Source of the DNA: Pseudomonadales bacterium
Lineage (GTDB): Bacteria; Pseudomonadota; Gammaproteobacteria; Pseudomonadales; Pseudohongiellaceae
Reading direction: 5' to 3'
DNA: 64,000 nt
Assembly: GCA_024234365.1 (NCBI GenBank)
Contig: JACKOK010000001.1
Coordinates: 496,001 to 560,000 of the forward strand
Shown: positions 53,880 through 63,275 of the stretch, piece by piece
How the letters are laid out: the number at the start of each line of letters is the position of its first letter
Position numbering within the stretch: the first letter of the stretch is position 1
Made by a program: the position numbers and the translations under genes
Notes under the pieces: model-generated
Database searches by the model: none
Told to the model about the DNA's origin: nothing
Seen by the model: the letters and a program-made list of their open reading frames with translations, nothing else

Positions 53880-55565
53880 TCAGGGTTCGGACAACAGCAG
53901 TGTGCCGGTGATTTCCTCACGACTGCGCTGCAGGAATACAAACAGCTCGTCCCGCGCATCCCCGTTCAGGGATACGGGCACCACTTCGCCGTTGCGGATG
54001 GCCTGCTCCAGCGTCAATTGCTGGTCCGGCTCGCGCCCCTGCACCGCGTTCAGTTCGCTGTTCTGTTCAATCTCGAATTCATCGATGATGCGGCGCACGT
54101 CAATCTCGTAATTGTCGCGGTTGCGGGCGTAGTCGAGGGAGGCCAGGAAGCGGTCCTCGGCGGGAGGGGCTGTGGCCTCCACCGCGTTATGGAAGACCTG
54201 CACCTGTTGTTCCAGCAGCACGACCAGATCCCCGGCGTTGCCAAGACCGCTGAGGCTGGCAACGGCGGTGGGAATGGTCCGGGTGTCGCGCACGGCCCGG
54301 GCCTGTTCGCGGATGTCCACCACGGAGCTGAGCAGGCGCACTGCCGACGGGAATTTCAGGGCCACGGTGATCTGCCGGGCGGGGCGGCGAGCGAAACTGT
54401 CGCCCTCATTGCGGTAGACAAAGGCTTCGACATTGACGCTGCCCGAGATGGCGAGCCACAGGAACAGGTCGCCCACGGAGATGGGCTCCACCCGCCACAG
54501 CCACAGGTCCTGCCGGCCGTCATCGTCCTCATCATGCAGGAAGACGGTGAGCACATTGCCGCCGGAGCGCAGCACCTGGCGCGGCTGGCTGAAATCCATG
54601 CCGGTGGGGGTGCCCGCAAACAGGGAGACCTTTCCCCCCTCGCGCAGCACAAAATCGTCGATGCCATCGCCATCCACGTCCTGCAGCAGCTCCTCGTGGG
54701 TGAGCGCGAGAATGCCAGTGAGGTTGGCAAAGTCGAGATTGTCCACGTCGAAACGCCCCAGGCGTTCACGAATCTCCTCGCGGTCGATGGAGAAGCTGGG
54801 CGTCTGCGGGAAGTAGTCGCCGCTGGCATTGGCCAGGGAAACATCCAGGCGTTCTTCGGTGTCGGAAATCAGATCGGGACGACCGTCATTGTTGACATCG
54901 CGCAGATCAATTTGCGGAATGCGCAGGGACTGCCCCACGTCACGCTCCAGGGACTGCCGCACGAACAGGGTGCTGAACAGGCGTATGTCCGCCAGCACGG
55001 AAATGGGAGGCTGGTAACTGCCGTCACGGTTGCGGATGTGCAGTTGCAGTGCGCCCGCGCCGGGAATGATGAGGTCGTCCAGCCCATCGTCGTTGATGTC
55101 GCGGGAGAAATGCAGGCGGTTGATGCCGCTGCCGGCGAAGGCGTTGAGATTGCCGAGCAGTTCCACCGGCTCTGCGAAGCGGCGTTCGTGCACGGACCAT
55201 TGCAGTACCCGTTGGCCGTCGATCAGCGCCAGCAGGGAAAGACGTGCCACGCCGTCTTCGTCAGGGTAGCGGCTGCTCAGTTCCCAGCCCACGCTGTTAC
55301 CGCTCAGGGCGATGCTGGTGTCCGGTGCGGCGAAGGCAAATCCTTCCTGCTCCCGCTGGAAATAGAGGCTGATGCGGGTCGGCGCAATGCTCAGGATGTC
55401 CTGCAACCCGTCCTGGTCTGCATCCACCACCAGCAGTCGTTCGGTGTCCGGTGGTAAAGAAAAGTCCTGGCGCTTGTAGGCGCTCAGGCTGTCCTGGGCA
55501 AGCGCGATTGCCGGCAACAGGCTCAGCAGGGAAAGTGCGAATGGTGTCAGACGCTGCAGTTTCAT
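53880..55565 (-). CDS. FG-GAP/VCBS-like repeat protein (second copy)
   Basis: The 561-residue protein has a signal peptide (1-24, ...PAIALAQ) and repeated D-x-D-x-D-G-type loops: DADQDGLQDILSIA near 48, DINDDGLDDLIIPG near 157, DVNNDGRPDLISD near 222, DVDGDGIDDFVLREG near 298 and DEDDDGRQDLWLW near 335. These are the calcium-binding loops of FG-GAP/VCBS propellers. It is paralogous to the gene upstream and overlaps its stop by 4 nt. Likely exported and calcium-stabilised; partner unknown. Confidence 0.82.
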   Translation of the reverse strand: MKLQRLTPFALSLLSLLPAIALAQDSLSAYKRQDFSLPPDTERLLVVDADQDGLQDILSIAPTRISLYFQREQEGFAFAAPDTSIALSGNSVGWELSSRYPDEDGVARLSLLALIDGQRVLQWSVHERRFAEPVELLGNLNAFAGSGINRLHFSRDINDDGLDDLIIPGAGALQLHIRNRDGSYQPPISVLADIRLFSTLFVRQSLERDVGQSLRIPQIDLRDVNNDGRPDLISDTEERLDVSLANASGDYFPQTPSFSIDREEIRERLGRFDVDNLDFANLTGILALTHEELLQDVDGDGIDDFVLREGGKVSLFAGTPTGMDFSQPRQVLRSGGNVLTVFLHDEDDDGRQDLWLWRVEPISVGDLFLWLAISGSVNVEAFVYRNEGDSFARRPARQITVALKFPSAVRLLSSVVDIREQARAVRDTRTIPTAVASLSGLGNAGDLVVLLEQQVQVFHNAVEATAPPAEDRFLASLDYARNRDNYEIDVRRIIDEFEIEQNSELNAVQGREPDQQLTLEQAIRNGEVVPVSLNGDARDELFVFLQRSREEITGTLLLSEP

Positions 55566-57094
55566 GGCACGGCCACCAGGACAGTCAGTGCAGTGGAGTG
55601 CTGCAGGAACACATCATCAAGGCCATCCGCATTGAGGTCGCGCGTGCCGAAGTCCACGATGCTGCGGCTCGGCACATACTGCCAGAACGGCGTGTCGGCC
55701 ATGCGCAGGGAGGCGTCGATACTGGTGGCGGTGAGCGTGCCGTTGTCGCTGACAAACAGGGCGTCCCGGCGCCCGTTGCGATCGATGTCGCTGTCCAGAT
55801 TGATCTGGGACGACAGGCCCCGGATGGCATCGGCGGAGAAGCTTTGATCCAATCGGAAGTCCGGCCGTGTGTGATAGAGCTGCCCGCCTTCCCCGCGCAG
55901 GTAGAGCAACTGCGAGCGCACAATGCTGGCATTGCGTACGACATTGACAACGGGGATGGTGTAAAAACTGACGCTGAGCTGGGGCTGCCCGTTATTGTCC
56001 AGGTCCACAATATTCAGCTCCAGGTCGTAACCGGAAAACTTCATGATCTGGTCCGGTGTCTGAAAATCGAAGTGGCCGCCCTTGTTCAGGTAAAAGCTCA
56101 CGTCCCATTCATTGGAATTGTCGAGGATGCGCAGAACGTCCAGCATGCCATCGCCATTGACGTCCAGCAGACGCAGGTCGCCACGGGTGTCGATGGAACC
56201 GCGCCAGTCCGGCGTGTCCGCGTAGCGCCCCTGCTCGTTTTGCAGCAGCAGATTGATCTGCCCGTAAAGGTCCTGGCCGATATTGAGAAAGATCAGGTCC
56301 GGGCGCGGGTCGGCATTGGCACGTCCGCGCTGCACCGAGGGCAGAAACAGGCGCGTGGAGAGCAGATTATTGCTGTCGTCCTCGACCCCCAGGGACAGAA
56401 AATCATCGAAGGCGGAGTTGCTCTGTGCGGACACCCGCAGCACGATGCCATCGCGCTCGTTGAGGCTGAGTTCCGTATTCAGGCGCGGGCCACCGAGTGG
56501 CACCTCCGAGGGGTCGAGTTCCTCGTTGACCGTGTTGAACTGGTGTGCGAGTTCAAACTGTTCATCGGGCCGTCCCAGCAGGATGCCATAGCCTTTGGTG
56601 CCCGGCAGCACCAGATCCACCCGTCCGTCCCCGTCGAGGTCTTCCGGGGCAGGAAAATACAGCACACGGCGGCGGTCGGGAACCGCAGCAATCAGAGGCC
56701 AGTCAAACAGCGGGCGCAGATTGCCGGTGTAGCTGGGGATGGCCGAGGAGAGGCTGAAGACCGCGCTGGCGGTGAACAACAGCAGTTCATTGCCCGGCTC
56801 CGGGCGCAGATCGGCGATGGCAATGGCCACGATCTCGGGTTTGATCTCCACCAGACGCGAGGGGCTGGCGGGGAAACGCGATTCGCTGTCCTGCAGATAG
56901 ATGGCCAGCTCGCGCCCGGCATCCAGGCTCCAGCGTGGCACGATCAGGTCGCGGTGGCCGTCGCCATCCATGTCTTCGAAGAACAGCTCATCCGGCCACT
57001 CCCCCAGGGGGATTTCCGAGGCCACGAACTGCGGCTGGGCCCACACCACCGACAGCGGCACAAGCCCCAGCAGGGCGATCAGGGCGCGCCTCAT
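55562..57094 (-). CDS. FG-GAP/VCBS-like repeat protein (first copy)
   Basis: A start at ATG 57094, overlapping the PDZ gene stop by 4 nt, gives 510 residues with a signal peptide (ending near VVWAQ). DxDxDG loops recur: DMDGDGHRDLIVPRW near 40, DLDGDGRVDLVLPG near 147, DVNGDGMLDVLRILD near 312 and DLNADGLDDVFLQH near 484. The region near 170-260 is less repeat-like. It is a sister of the next gene. A longer upstream in-frame start has no support. Confidence 0.82.
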   Translation of the reverse strand: MRRALIALLGLVPLSVVWAQPQFVASEIPLGEWPDELFFEDMDGDGHRDLIVPRWSLDAGRELAIYLQDSESRFPASPSRLVEIKPEIVAIAIADLRPEPGNELLLFTASAVFSLSSAIPSYTGNLRPLFDWPLIAAVPDRRRVLYFPAPEDLDGDGRVDLVLPGTKGYGILLGRPDEQFELAHQFNTVNEELDPSEVPLGGPRLNTELSLNERDGIVLRVSAQSNSAFDDFLSLGVEDDSNNLLSTRLFLPSVQRGRANADPRPDLIFLNIGQDLYGQINLLLQNEQGRYADTPDWRGSIDTRGDLRLLDVNGDGMLDVLRILDNSNEWDVSFYLNKGGHFDFQTPDQIMKFSGYDLELNIVDLDNNGQPQLSVSFYTIPVVNVVRNASIVRSQLLYLRGEGGQLYHTRPDFRLDQSFSADAIRGLSSQINLDSDIDRNGRRDALFVSDNGTLTATSIDASLRMADTPFWQYVPSRSIVDFGTRDLNADGLDDVFLQHSTALTVLVAVP

Positions 57095-58068
57095 GGAGAC
57101 TCCTCCAGCAGCTCCCCATAGCCGGTAGCCACGCGGAACAGACTGAACAGGCTGATCTGCGTCTCGCCTTCCTGTTTCTGGTAGCTGAACACGGAGAACA
57201 GCCACAGGTCGAGAATCGAAAAACGGGTCTGCGCCGGGCTCAGGCTGGATTCATACTGCAGCAGCGGGCCGAGGGACAGGCGGGCCAGACGCCGCCCCGG
57301 GCTCCACAGGTGCACGCGTTTCTCCAGCGTGCGCATGGCTGTCATCTCGTCCCGCGCAACGCTCAGTTGCACGCTGTCGCCCGGCTGATGCCGGGTGTTC
57401 AGGCGGGTGATCAGGTCCTGGGCAGATTCGATGCCCTCGCCATTGAGCGCCACAACGGTGTCGCCGATTTCCAGCCCGGCAGCGGGCAGGGGGCTGTCTT
57501 CAAACAGGCGCACGAGTTTCGCGCCGCTGACACGCGTACCGGTTTCTGTCTCAAACACTTCCGTGGTATAGCCGGCGCGGGTAGCAATGGGGTCGGCGCG
57601 GTACAGCTCCACCGGTTCGGCCCGCTGGTCGCTGATGACACGGGCATCCAGCGTGGTTTCGAATACGGTGGTGTCGCGGCGTACCGTCAGCACGAAACGC
57701 GTGGGGCCATCGCTTTGCTGGGCGAGCGCGTCCAGTGCATCGGGGTGATTGATCTCGCGGCCATCGACTTCCAGGATCACATCGGCGGCGCGCAGCCCCG
57801 CCAGGGCCGCTGCTCCGTTCGGTGTCACCGTGCGTACCCGCACGCCGGGCAGCACGGCAATATTGCTGAGAGAATCGCTCTCGTTGAGCGCGGTGCTCAT
57901 GCCGAGGTTCAGCCCCGCGCCGATAGGCTCGCCGTTGCTCAGGCTCACGGTTTCCGGCGACAGGGTGATGCTGGGCACCAGGTTGCGCGGCTCGCTGCTG
58001 AGGCAGGAGCACAACGTTGTGGCAAGCAGCAGCAGGCAGGCTGCCTGGGCCAGGGATCGTCTTCTCAT
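57091..58068 (-). CDS. Double-PDZ lipoprotein
   Basis: A start at ATG 58068 (overlapping the permease stop) gives 325 residues with a lipobox LCSC (Cys22). Two PDZ-type domains are visible: RTVTPNGAAALAGLRAADVI near 97 with LEVDGREI, and VRLFEDSPLPAAGLEIGDTV near 198 with VALNGEGI. Tethered to the membrane, it could present substrate to the peptidase or connect the exporter to it. The C-terminal about 70 residues are unrecognised. Confidence 0.85.
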   Translation of the reverse strand: MRRRSLAQAACLLLLATTLCSCLSSEPRNLVPSITLSPETVSLSNGEPIGAGLNLGMSTALNESDSLSNIAVLPGVRVRTVTPNGAAALAGLRAADVILEVDGREINHPDALDALAQQSDGPTRFVLTVRRDTTVFETTLDARVISDQRAEPVELYRADPIATRAGYTTEVFETETGTRVSGAKLVRLFEDSPLPAAGLEIGDTVVALNGEGIESAQDLITRLNTRHQPGDSVQLSVARDEMTAMRTLEKRVHLWSPGRRLARLSLGPLLQYESSLSPAQTRFSILDLWLFSVFSYQKQEGETQISLFSLFRVATGYGELLEESP

Positions 58069-58916
58069 AATGCCTTCCTGCGGACAAACAGCAGTGCCAC
58101 GATAATAAACAGCAACATCTGGGGCCAGGGCACCCATTCGTTGAGCTGCAGCATGCGCGGGTCGATCAGCACATCGGAGTAACCGCGCACCAGTCGGCTG
58201 ACATCCTGCAGATAGGAGCGGTCGATCAGCGAGGGCTGAAAGCTGGCATAGAGATAATAGGCCTTGTCGCCCAGCACGCCCTTGAATACATCCAGTGCCA
58301 GCGTGACACCCAGTGCACTGGTCACCGCCTGGGTGGCAGACTGGGCGAGTACTGAGATCATCATGCCGAAGGCGAGGGCGGCGGGCAGCGGTATCAGGGC
58401 CAGGCGCAAGCCCAGCGCGACCTCACTGCGGATTTCCTCGCTGCTGATCAGTTCATAGCCGTCTTCCACCACCGGCCCGAAGTCCCACAGCAGGGCACTG
58501 ATGATACCGGTGGCGAATGAGAGCAGCAGCAGGGATGCCAGGGTCAGCAGGAACACAGTGCTCAGTTTGGCCAGTACCAGCCCTGGCCGGCTGACCCGTC
58601 GAATCACCACATGGCGCAGCGCGCCGGTATCGCGGTCATTGGCAAAGGTCCAGGCAGCATAGGCGACCAGGGCAAGGCTGAGCAGGGTCAGACCGGTGGA
58701 GAAACCGTCCACGAGCTGCCCCCAGGCATTGGCGCTGCTCTGGCCGCCCTCCTGCCCCATGAGCGCGTCCCGTGCGGCCTGACCGGACTCGCCGAGTTTG
58801 ACCAGCACGGCGCGGCTCACCACGATCAGTGCGGGCAGCAGCATCAGCACGCGGGCGCTGTTGCTGCGCAGGGCGACAAAGCATTCGGCCTTCAGTGCGG
58901 CGACAAACCCTTTCAT
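58065..58916 (-). CDS. ABC-2-type transporter permease
   Basis: The 283-residue protein has about six helices. The first, at 20-40, follows FVAALKAECFVALRSNSAR, the coupling segment expected for ABC-2 permeases. Later helices include GLTLLSLALVAYAAWTFAND and LLTLASLLLLSFATGIISAL. A large external loop follows (WGQLVDGFS). It pairs with the ATPase gene directly upstream (4-nt overlap). The cargo, lipid, peptide or protein, is unknown. Confidence 0.88.
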   Translation of the reverse strand: MKGFVAALKAECFVALRSNSARVLMLLPALIVVSRAVLVKLGESGQAARDALMGQEGGQSSANAWGQLVDGFSTGLTLLSLALVAYAAWTFANDRDTGALRHVVIRRVSRPGLVLAKLSTVFLLTLASLLLLSFATGIISALLWDFGPVVEDGYELISSEEIRSEVALGLRLALIPLPAALAFGMMISVLAQSATQAVTSALGVTLALDVFKGVLGDKAYYLYASFQPSLIDRSYLQDVSRLVRGYSDVLIDPRMLQLNEWVPWPQMLLFIIVALLFVRRKAL

Positions 58917-59863
58917 GCCGCCTCCCCGGAGGTATCCGCTGGCCGTGCCGTGATGGCCTGGAACAGGCTGGCGAGTGAGCTGCGCTCGCGAATCAGTTCG
59001 TCCACGGCGATACCCTTGCTGACCAGACGCTGGTTGACGGCAGCAGGTGTCACGCCATTGAGTTGCAGCGTGAGCTGGCCGTTGCCGCTGTTTTCCTCGA
59101 TCACGACTCCGGGCATGTCCTGCACGATGGCACAGGCACGCACGACATCATCACACACGACCTGCAGGCGGTTGATCTGCTGCCCGAGCAGCTGCTCCAG
59201 GGAGTCGCTGAGCGCGATGCGGCCCTCGTGAAGAATGGAGAAATGCGAGCAGATTTTTTCCAGATAGGGCAGTTGGTGACTGGAAAGCAGGAAGGCGGTG
59301 CCTTCGTCGCGGTTGAGATCCCGGATCAGTGTCAGTACGTCCTCCACGCCCCCGGCATCCAGACCGTTGAAGGGTTCGTCGAGCAGCACCAGGCGCGGGC
59401 TGCCCAGCAGGGCGTGGGCGATGGAGGTGCGGCGACGATTGCCCAGGGAAAGAGTGCGGATGCGGAAATTGCGGTATTGGCTGATACCGAGCAGGGACTC
59501 GACATCCTGCGGTTTGCGCACGGGGTTCTCGCACAGCAGGCTCGCCTGTTCCAGGGCCTGGCGAACGGTGAGTTGCGGGGGCAGGCTCGGGCTGTCGAAG
59601 ATGGCAACCACATCGCCATGGCTCTGGTGCAATTGATCGGGTCGCAGGCCATGCAGGCGGATATCGCCCGTATCGGCGCGCCGCAGGCCTAACAGGCATT
59701 CCAGGGTGGTGGTCTTGCCGGAACCGTTCAGGCCCACCAGCCCGTGAATGGCACCCGGCAACACCTCCAGGGCGAGGTCGCGCAGCACATGGTGCGGGCC
59801 GAAACGTTTGTTCAGCCCGGACACCTGCAGGGGGATGCTGGAATGCTCTTGCTCGCGCGGCAC
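58913..59863 (-). CDS. ABC transporter ATP-binding protein
   Basis: The 316-residue protein has Walker A GLNGSGKTT near residue 44, a signature LSLGNRRRTSIAHALLGSP near 140 (LSLGN in place of LSGGQ), and Walker B LVLLDEPFNGLD near 160. A C-terminal about 90-residue domain is typical of exporter ATPases with ABC-2 permeases. The altered signature is noteworthy but still has Ser-Leu-Gly. It begins 13 nt after the M16 stop. Confidence 0.92.
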   Translation of the reverse strand: MPREQEHSSIPLQVSGLNKRFGPHHVLRDLALEVLPGAIHGLVGLNGSGKTTTLECLLGLRRADTGDIRLHGLRPDQLHQSHGDVVAIFDSPSLPPQLTVRQALEQASLLCENPVRKPQDVESLLGISQYRNFRIRTLSLGNRRRTSIAHALLGSPRLVLLDEPFNGLDAGGVEDVLTLIRDLNRDEGTAFLLSSHQLPYLEKICSHFSILHEGRIALSDSLEQLLGQQINRLQVVCDDVVRACAIVQDMPGVVIEENSGNGQLTLQLNGVTPAAVNQRLVSKGIAVDELIRERSSLASLFQAITARPADTSGEAA

Positions 59864-59876
59864 GCTGTTCTTCCTG

Positions 59877-62861
59877 CTATTTCACAAAAAGATCGTCCAC
59901 CTGCACCCGGGTGACCTCGCCATATGTGGCCAGGGCATCGCTGTCGATGCGGGACAGATCGCCTACGATGGAGATCAGCTTCGGTTTGCCTGCAATATTG
60001 TTGCGCTGGAAGGCCAGCATGTCTTCCAGCGTGGAGCCCTGGAGCTGTGCAAAACGCGCTTCCCGCGGGTCCCCGGCGAGCCCCAGTCGCTCCCAGGAGC
60101 GCACGGTGCCATTGATCTGGCGGAAACCGACAGTGGAGGTGCGGTAGCGGTTGTCCAGGGCGCTGCGGGCTTCCTCGTAGCGCTCTCCGGAGACCGGCAT
60201 ATTGTCGAACAGGTCGAGGAAGGCGCCGAGTGCCTCCACGGTTTTGTCGTTCTGGGAACTGATGGCCCCCAGGCCGAGGTTTTCGGCATTCTCACGCCCG
60301 CCCTGGGCGTATTGGGCCTGGGCCGAGTAGGCAAGGGCGCGCGCTTCACGCAGTTCCTGGAAGACCACACTCGACATGCTGGTGCCGAAATAGGTGTTGT
60401 AGAGCTGCGAGGGCACGACCTTGGTTTCATCGTACACGCCGTCGGCGAACTCGATGCGGACCTGGGCCTGGGCGGTGGGCTGGTCCACGACATAGACCTG
60501 GTTGGCGTCGATCCTGCGCGCCGTGCGGAAGCGGTAGGGCGGCGTTTCCATCAGCTGATCGGGCACCTGATAGTGGGCGTGCAGATGCTCCAGCAGGGTC
60601 TCCAGCGGCATGGAACCGGTGTAACTCAGGGTCTGTTTGTAGTTCAGCAGATTGCGTACCAGCCCCTGCAATTGTTCGACGGTGGCCGCCTGTATCTGCT
60701 CGCTGCTCAGGGACTTGAGCATGGGCGAGTCATCCCCGTAGCGGTTGTACAGGAACAGCGCCTGGCTGATGGCACGGGGGTCCTGTTTCTGGTCTTCACG
60801 GGATTTCAGGATGATGGCCTTGAGCTCTTCCAGCGTGGACTCGTCCACGCTCGGGTTCTGCACCAGTTGCAGCATCAGATCGAGTGAGGCATCGAACTGT
60901 TCATCGAGCCCCGACACCCCAAAGGAGGATTCGTTGGCACCGGCACCGATGCCGAACTCGCTGCCCAGGCGGTACCACTGTTTCTGCAGGTCTTCTGCGC
61001 TCATGTCCCCGGCTCCGGATTTCTCCAGCAGGGCGGTGGCCAGGCCCAGGGCATCGTTCTCCTCGGTGCCCACGTCCACGCTGATGGAGAAGGAGAACAG
61101 ATCGTTCAGGGGGTTGGGGGCGTAATAGAGTGTGGCCCCCGGGGCGTATTCGACAATCTGGAAATCCACGCCGGGGTGGACATAGACCGGTTCGATTTCC
61201 TGGTAGGGCATGGCCAGAATGGAGGCCGCAAACGCAGACTGGCGCGTGGGGTCGATGGAGACCGGGTCGATCTCGGGTTTTTCCACCGGCGGAAGGTCTG
61301 CCGGCGCATCGATGCGCTGCACTGCCACATAGTTGTTGCCCAAGTATGTGTTGGCAACGCGCACGATGTCCTGCTTGCTCACCTGCTCCAGGCGCTTCAT
61401 TTCACCAATGTGGTAGTCCCAGTCATCGCCCTGGATGAAGGAGGATCGCATATTGGCGACGCGGGCGGTGTTGGACTCCAGCGCCTGCTTGTCGCTCTTC
61501 TTGAAGTCATTGACGATGGCCGGAATGATCCAGTCCTCGAATTCACCGGCGCGTACCAGCGCGACCTGGTCCAGCAGCAACTGCTCCACCTGCTCCAGGG
61601 TCTGCCCCTGCTTGGGTACGCCCCACAGACGCTGGGAGCCATAGTCGTTGAGGAATTCGGGAGAGGAACCGGCGGCCTGCACCGCCTGGGCCTGGTTGAG
61701 GTTCAGGTTGATCAGGCCTGCCGTGCGGTTGTCCAGGATCATGTCCACCAGCATCAGGGCTTCCTTGTCCGGGTGATCATTGGGCACGGTGCGGAAGGCG
61801 ATCTCCACTTCCTCTTCCCCGGGGTAGGTCACGGTCATGCGTTCCACGCCCTGAATGGGATCCTCGATCCACGGGCCGACTTCCGGTACCGGCTTGGGCT
61901 GCCACTGGTTGAAGGCCTTGGCGATGATGCCGATGGTTTCATCAATATTGATGTCCCCGCTCATGAAGATCGCCATGTTATTGGGGACGTAATAGGTGTC
62001 GTAGAAATTCTGGATATAGACCAGGGACGGGTTTTTCAGGTGCTCCGCATCGCCGATGGTGGTCTGCTGGCCATAGGGGTGTTTCTTGTACAGCAGTTCG
62101 TTCATGGCGTAATAGGACACGCGGTCGCGATTGTCCAGGCTCTGGTTTTTCTCCTCGTACACGGTTTCCAGCTCGGTGTGGAACAGGCGGAATACCGGGT
62201 TGATGAAGCGATCGGACTCGATGGCAGCCCATTGTTCCAGGCGGTTGGAGGGCAGGCCGACCTTGTACACCGTTTCCTCATGGGAGGTATGCGCGTTCAG
62301 GCCCGAGGCGCCCATGGCGTTGTAGAGCTTGTCGATCTCGTTGGGAATGGCGTACTGGGCCGCTTCCTGGGAGACGCGGTTGATCTCGGCATAGAGCTCG
62401 GCGCGTTTCTCCGGGTCGGTCTCGCGGAAGTGCTGTTCATAGAGATCGGTGATCTGGTCGAGATAGGGTTTTTCGGCCGCGTAGTCCAGCGTGCCCATCT
62501 CCCGGTTGCCCTTGAACAGCAGGTGCTCCAGGTAGTGGGCCAGGCCGGTGGCATCCGCCGGGTCATTCTTGCTGCCTGCGCGCACGGCGATTTCCGCGTA
62601 GAAGCGGGGTTCCTGATGATTTTCCGTCAGATAGACCTTGAGGCCATTGTCCAGCTCGAAGATGTGGGCACTGAGGGGGTCGTCTGCACTGGGGGCGTGT
62701 ATTTCGTGATAACCCGCCGCCGCTTCCGCCACCTGTGCTGTTGCGGGGGGCGCGGAGTCGGAACCCTGCGGGCTACAGGCATTGAGCCCGAGACCCAGCA
62801 GCAGCGTCAGAACGGCCGCTTTCGCGTTGCGAGAGCGTCTGGTGTTGTCGGAAGAATCCAT
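59877..62861 (-). CDS. M16-family metallopeptidase, lipoprotein
   Basis: The 994-residue protein has two M16 halves. The first holds the inverted zinc motif H-x-x-E-H as HYLEH (His109, Glu112, His113), followed by the distal Glu in ELETVYEEKN near 226. The second half (about 560-994) has the non-catalytic M16 domain, including FGTSMSSVVFQELREARALAYSA. A lipobox LNAC (Cys29) implies membrane tethering. M16 proteins degrade peptides. First gene of the operon; it may process a product moved by the ABC exporter. Confidence 0.92.
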   Translation of the reverse strand: MDSSDNTRRSRNAKAAVLTLLLGLGLNACSPQGSDSAPPATAQVAEAAAGYHEIHAPSADDPLSAHIFELDNGLKVYLTENHQEPRFYAEIAVRAGSKNDPADATGLAHYLEHLLFKGNREMGTLDYAAEKPYLDQITDLYEQHFRETDPEKRAELYAEINRVSQEAAQYAIPNEIDKLYNAMGASGLNAHTSHEETVYKVGLPSNRLEQWAAIESDRFINPVFRLFHTELETVYEEKNQSLDNRDRVSYYAMNELLYKKHPYGQQTTIGDAEHLKNPSLVYIQNFYDTYYVPNNMAIFMSGDINIDETIGIIAKAFNQWQPKPVPEVGPWIEDPIQGVERMTVTYPGEEEVEIAFRTVPNDHPDKEALMLVDMILDNRTAGLINLNLNQAQAVQAAGSSPEFLNDYGSQRLWGVPKQGQTLEQVEQLLLDQVALVRAGEFEDWIIPAIVNDFKKSDKQALESNTARVANMRSSFIQGDDWDYHIGEMKRLEQVSKQDIVRVANTYLGNNYVAVQRIDAPADLPPVEKPEIDPVSIDPTRQSAFAASILAMPYQEIEPVYVHPGVDFQIVEYAPGATLYYAPNPLNDLFSFSISVDVGTEENDALGLATALLEKSGAGDMSAEDLQKQWYRLGSEFGIGAGANESSFGVSGLDEQFDASLDLMLQLVQNPSVDESTLEELKAIILKSREDQKQDPRAISQALFLYNRYGDDSPMLKSLSSEQIQAATVEQLQGLVRNLLNYKQTLSYTGSMPLETLLEHLHAHYQVPDQLMETPPYRFRTARRIDANQVYVVDQPTAQAQVRIEFADGVYDETKVVPSQLYNTYFGTSMSSVVFQELREARALAYSAQAQYAQGGRENAENLGLGAISSQNDKTVEALGAFLDLFDNMPVSGERYEEARSALDNRYRTSTVGFRQINGTVRSWERLGLAGDPREARFAQLQGSTLEDMLAFQRNNIAGKPKLISIVGDLSRIDSDALATYGEVTRVQVDDLFVK

Positions 62862-62899
62862 AGTCGTCTCCAGTCATTCGATGGCGGATGTCAGCCTTA

Positions 62900-63164
62900 G
62901 GAAGCTCTGATTCATTAATACAAGCTTTCAGCGGGAGTCTGCAGTGCACTGCAATAAGGCGTGCTGTGCAGGCAATGGTCCGGCCCTTGGCAAACAGCAC
63001 AACGCAGTGGCGGTGTGCTGCAGGTCCCGCCCTGCGGGGCCTTGCCAGGATTGCTTTCTCTGCGTTGCCCTCGCTTACCAGATCGACATATGGCGGCGCA
63101 AGCGCGCCTTGACAAATCAATCCTGGCAAGGCCTGAACGTTTGCATTAATGAATCAGAGCTTCC
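62900..63164. mobile_element. MITE-like element (IS5-type ends)
   Basis: A 265-bp element has perfect 20-bp terminal inverted repeats beginning GGAAGCTCTGATTCATTAAT (62900-62919 and 63145-63164), extending imperfectly to about 32 bp. A 4-bp direct repeat, CTTA, flanks it (62896-62899 and 63165-63168), as for target duplication. Inside is a second perfect 15-bp inverted repeat, GGCCTTGCCAGGATT (63038-63052 with 63119-63133). No transposase is encoded. The GGAAGC-type ends and 4-bp duplication suggest an IS5-family non-autonomous element. Confidence 0.7.
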
Positions 63165-63275
63165 CTTACTTGTATTGGGCCTAATGTAAGGATTTCCACA
63201 AGGATGTCCATCCCGCGTGAGTCAGGACGCAGCGCTTGCCAAGGAGACCCTGTTGGCGCGGGGGCTATTGCGCCT

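Noticed and set aside
53670..57121. Long plus-strand open frames opposite the FG-GAP genes
   Set aside because: The minus strand has repeated DxDxDG loops and overlapping starts. The opposite frames show only low-complexity His/Gly/Gln text.
61176..62900. 574-codon plus-strand frame opposite the M16 peptidase
   Set aside because: The M16 catalytic motif and lipobox are on the minus strand. This frame lacks any recognisable domain.
62773..63129. Minus-strand frame across the MITE
   Set aside because: It runs across the terminal inverted repeat and the M16 start, with no ribosome site or domain.
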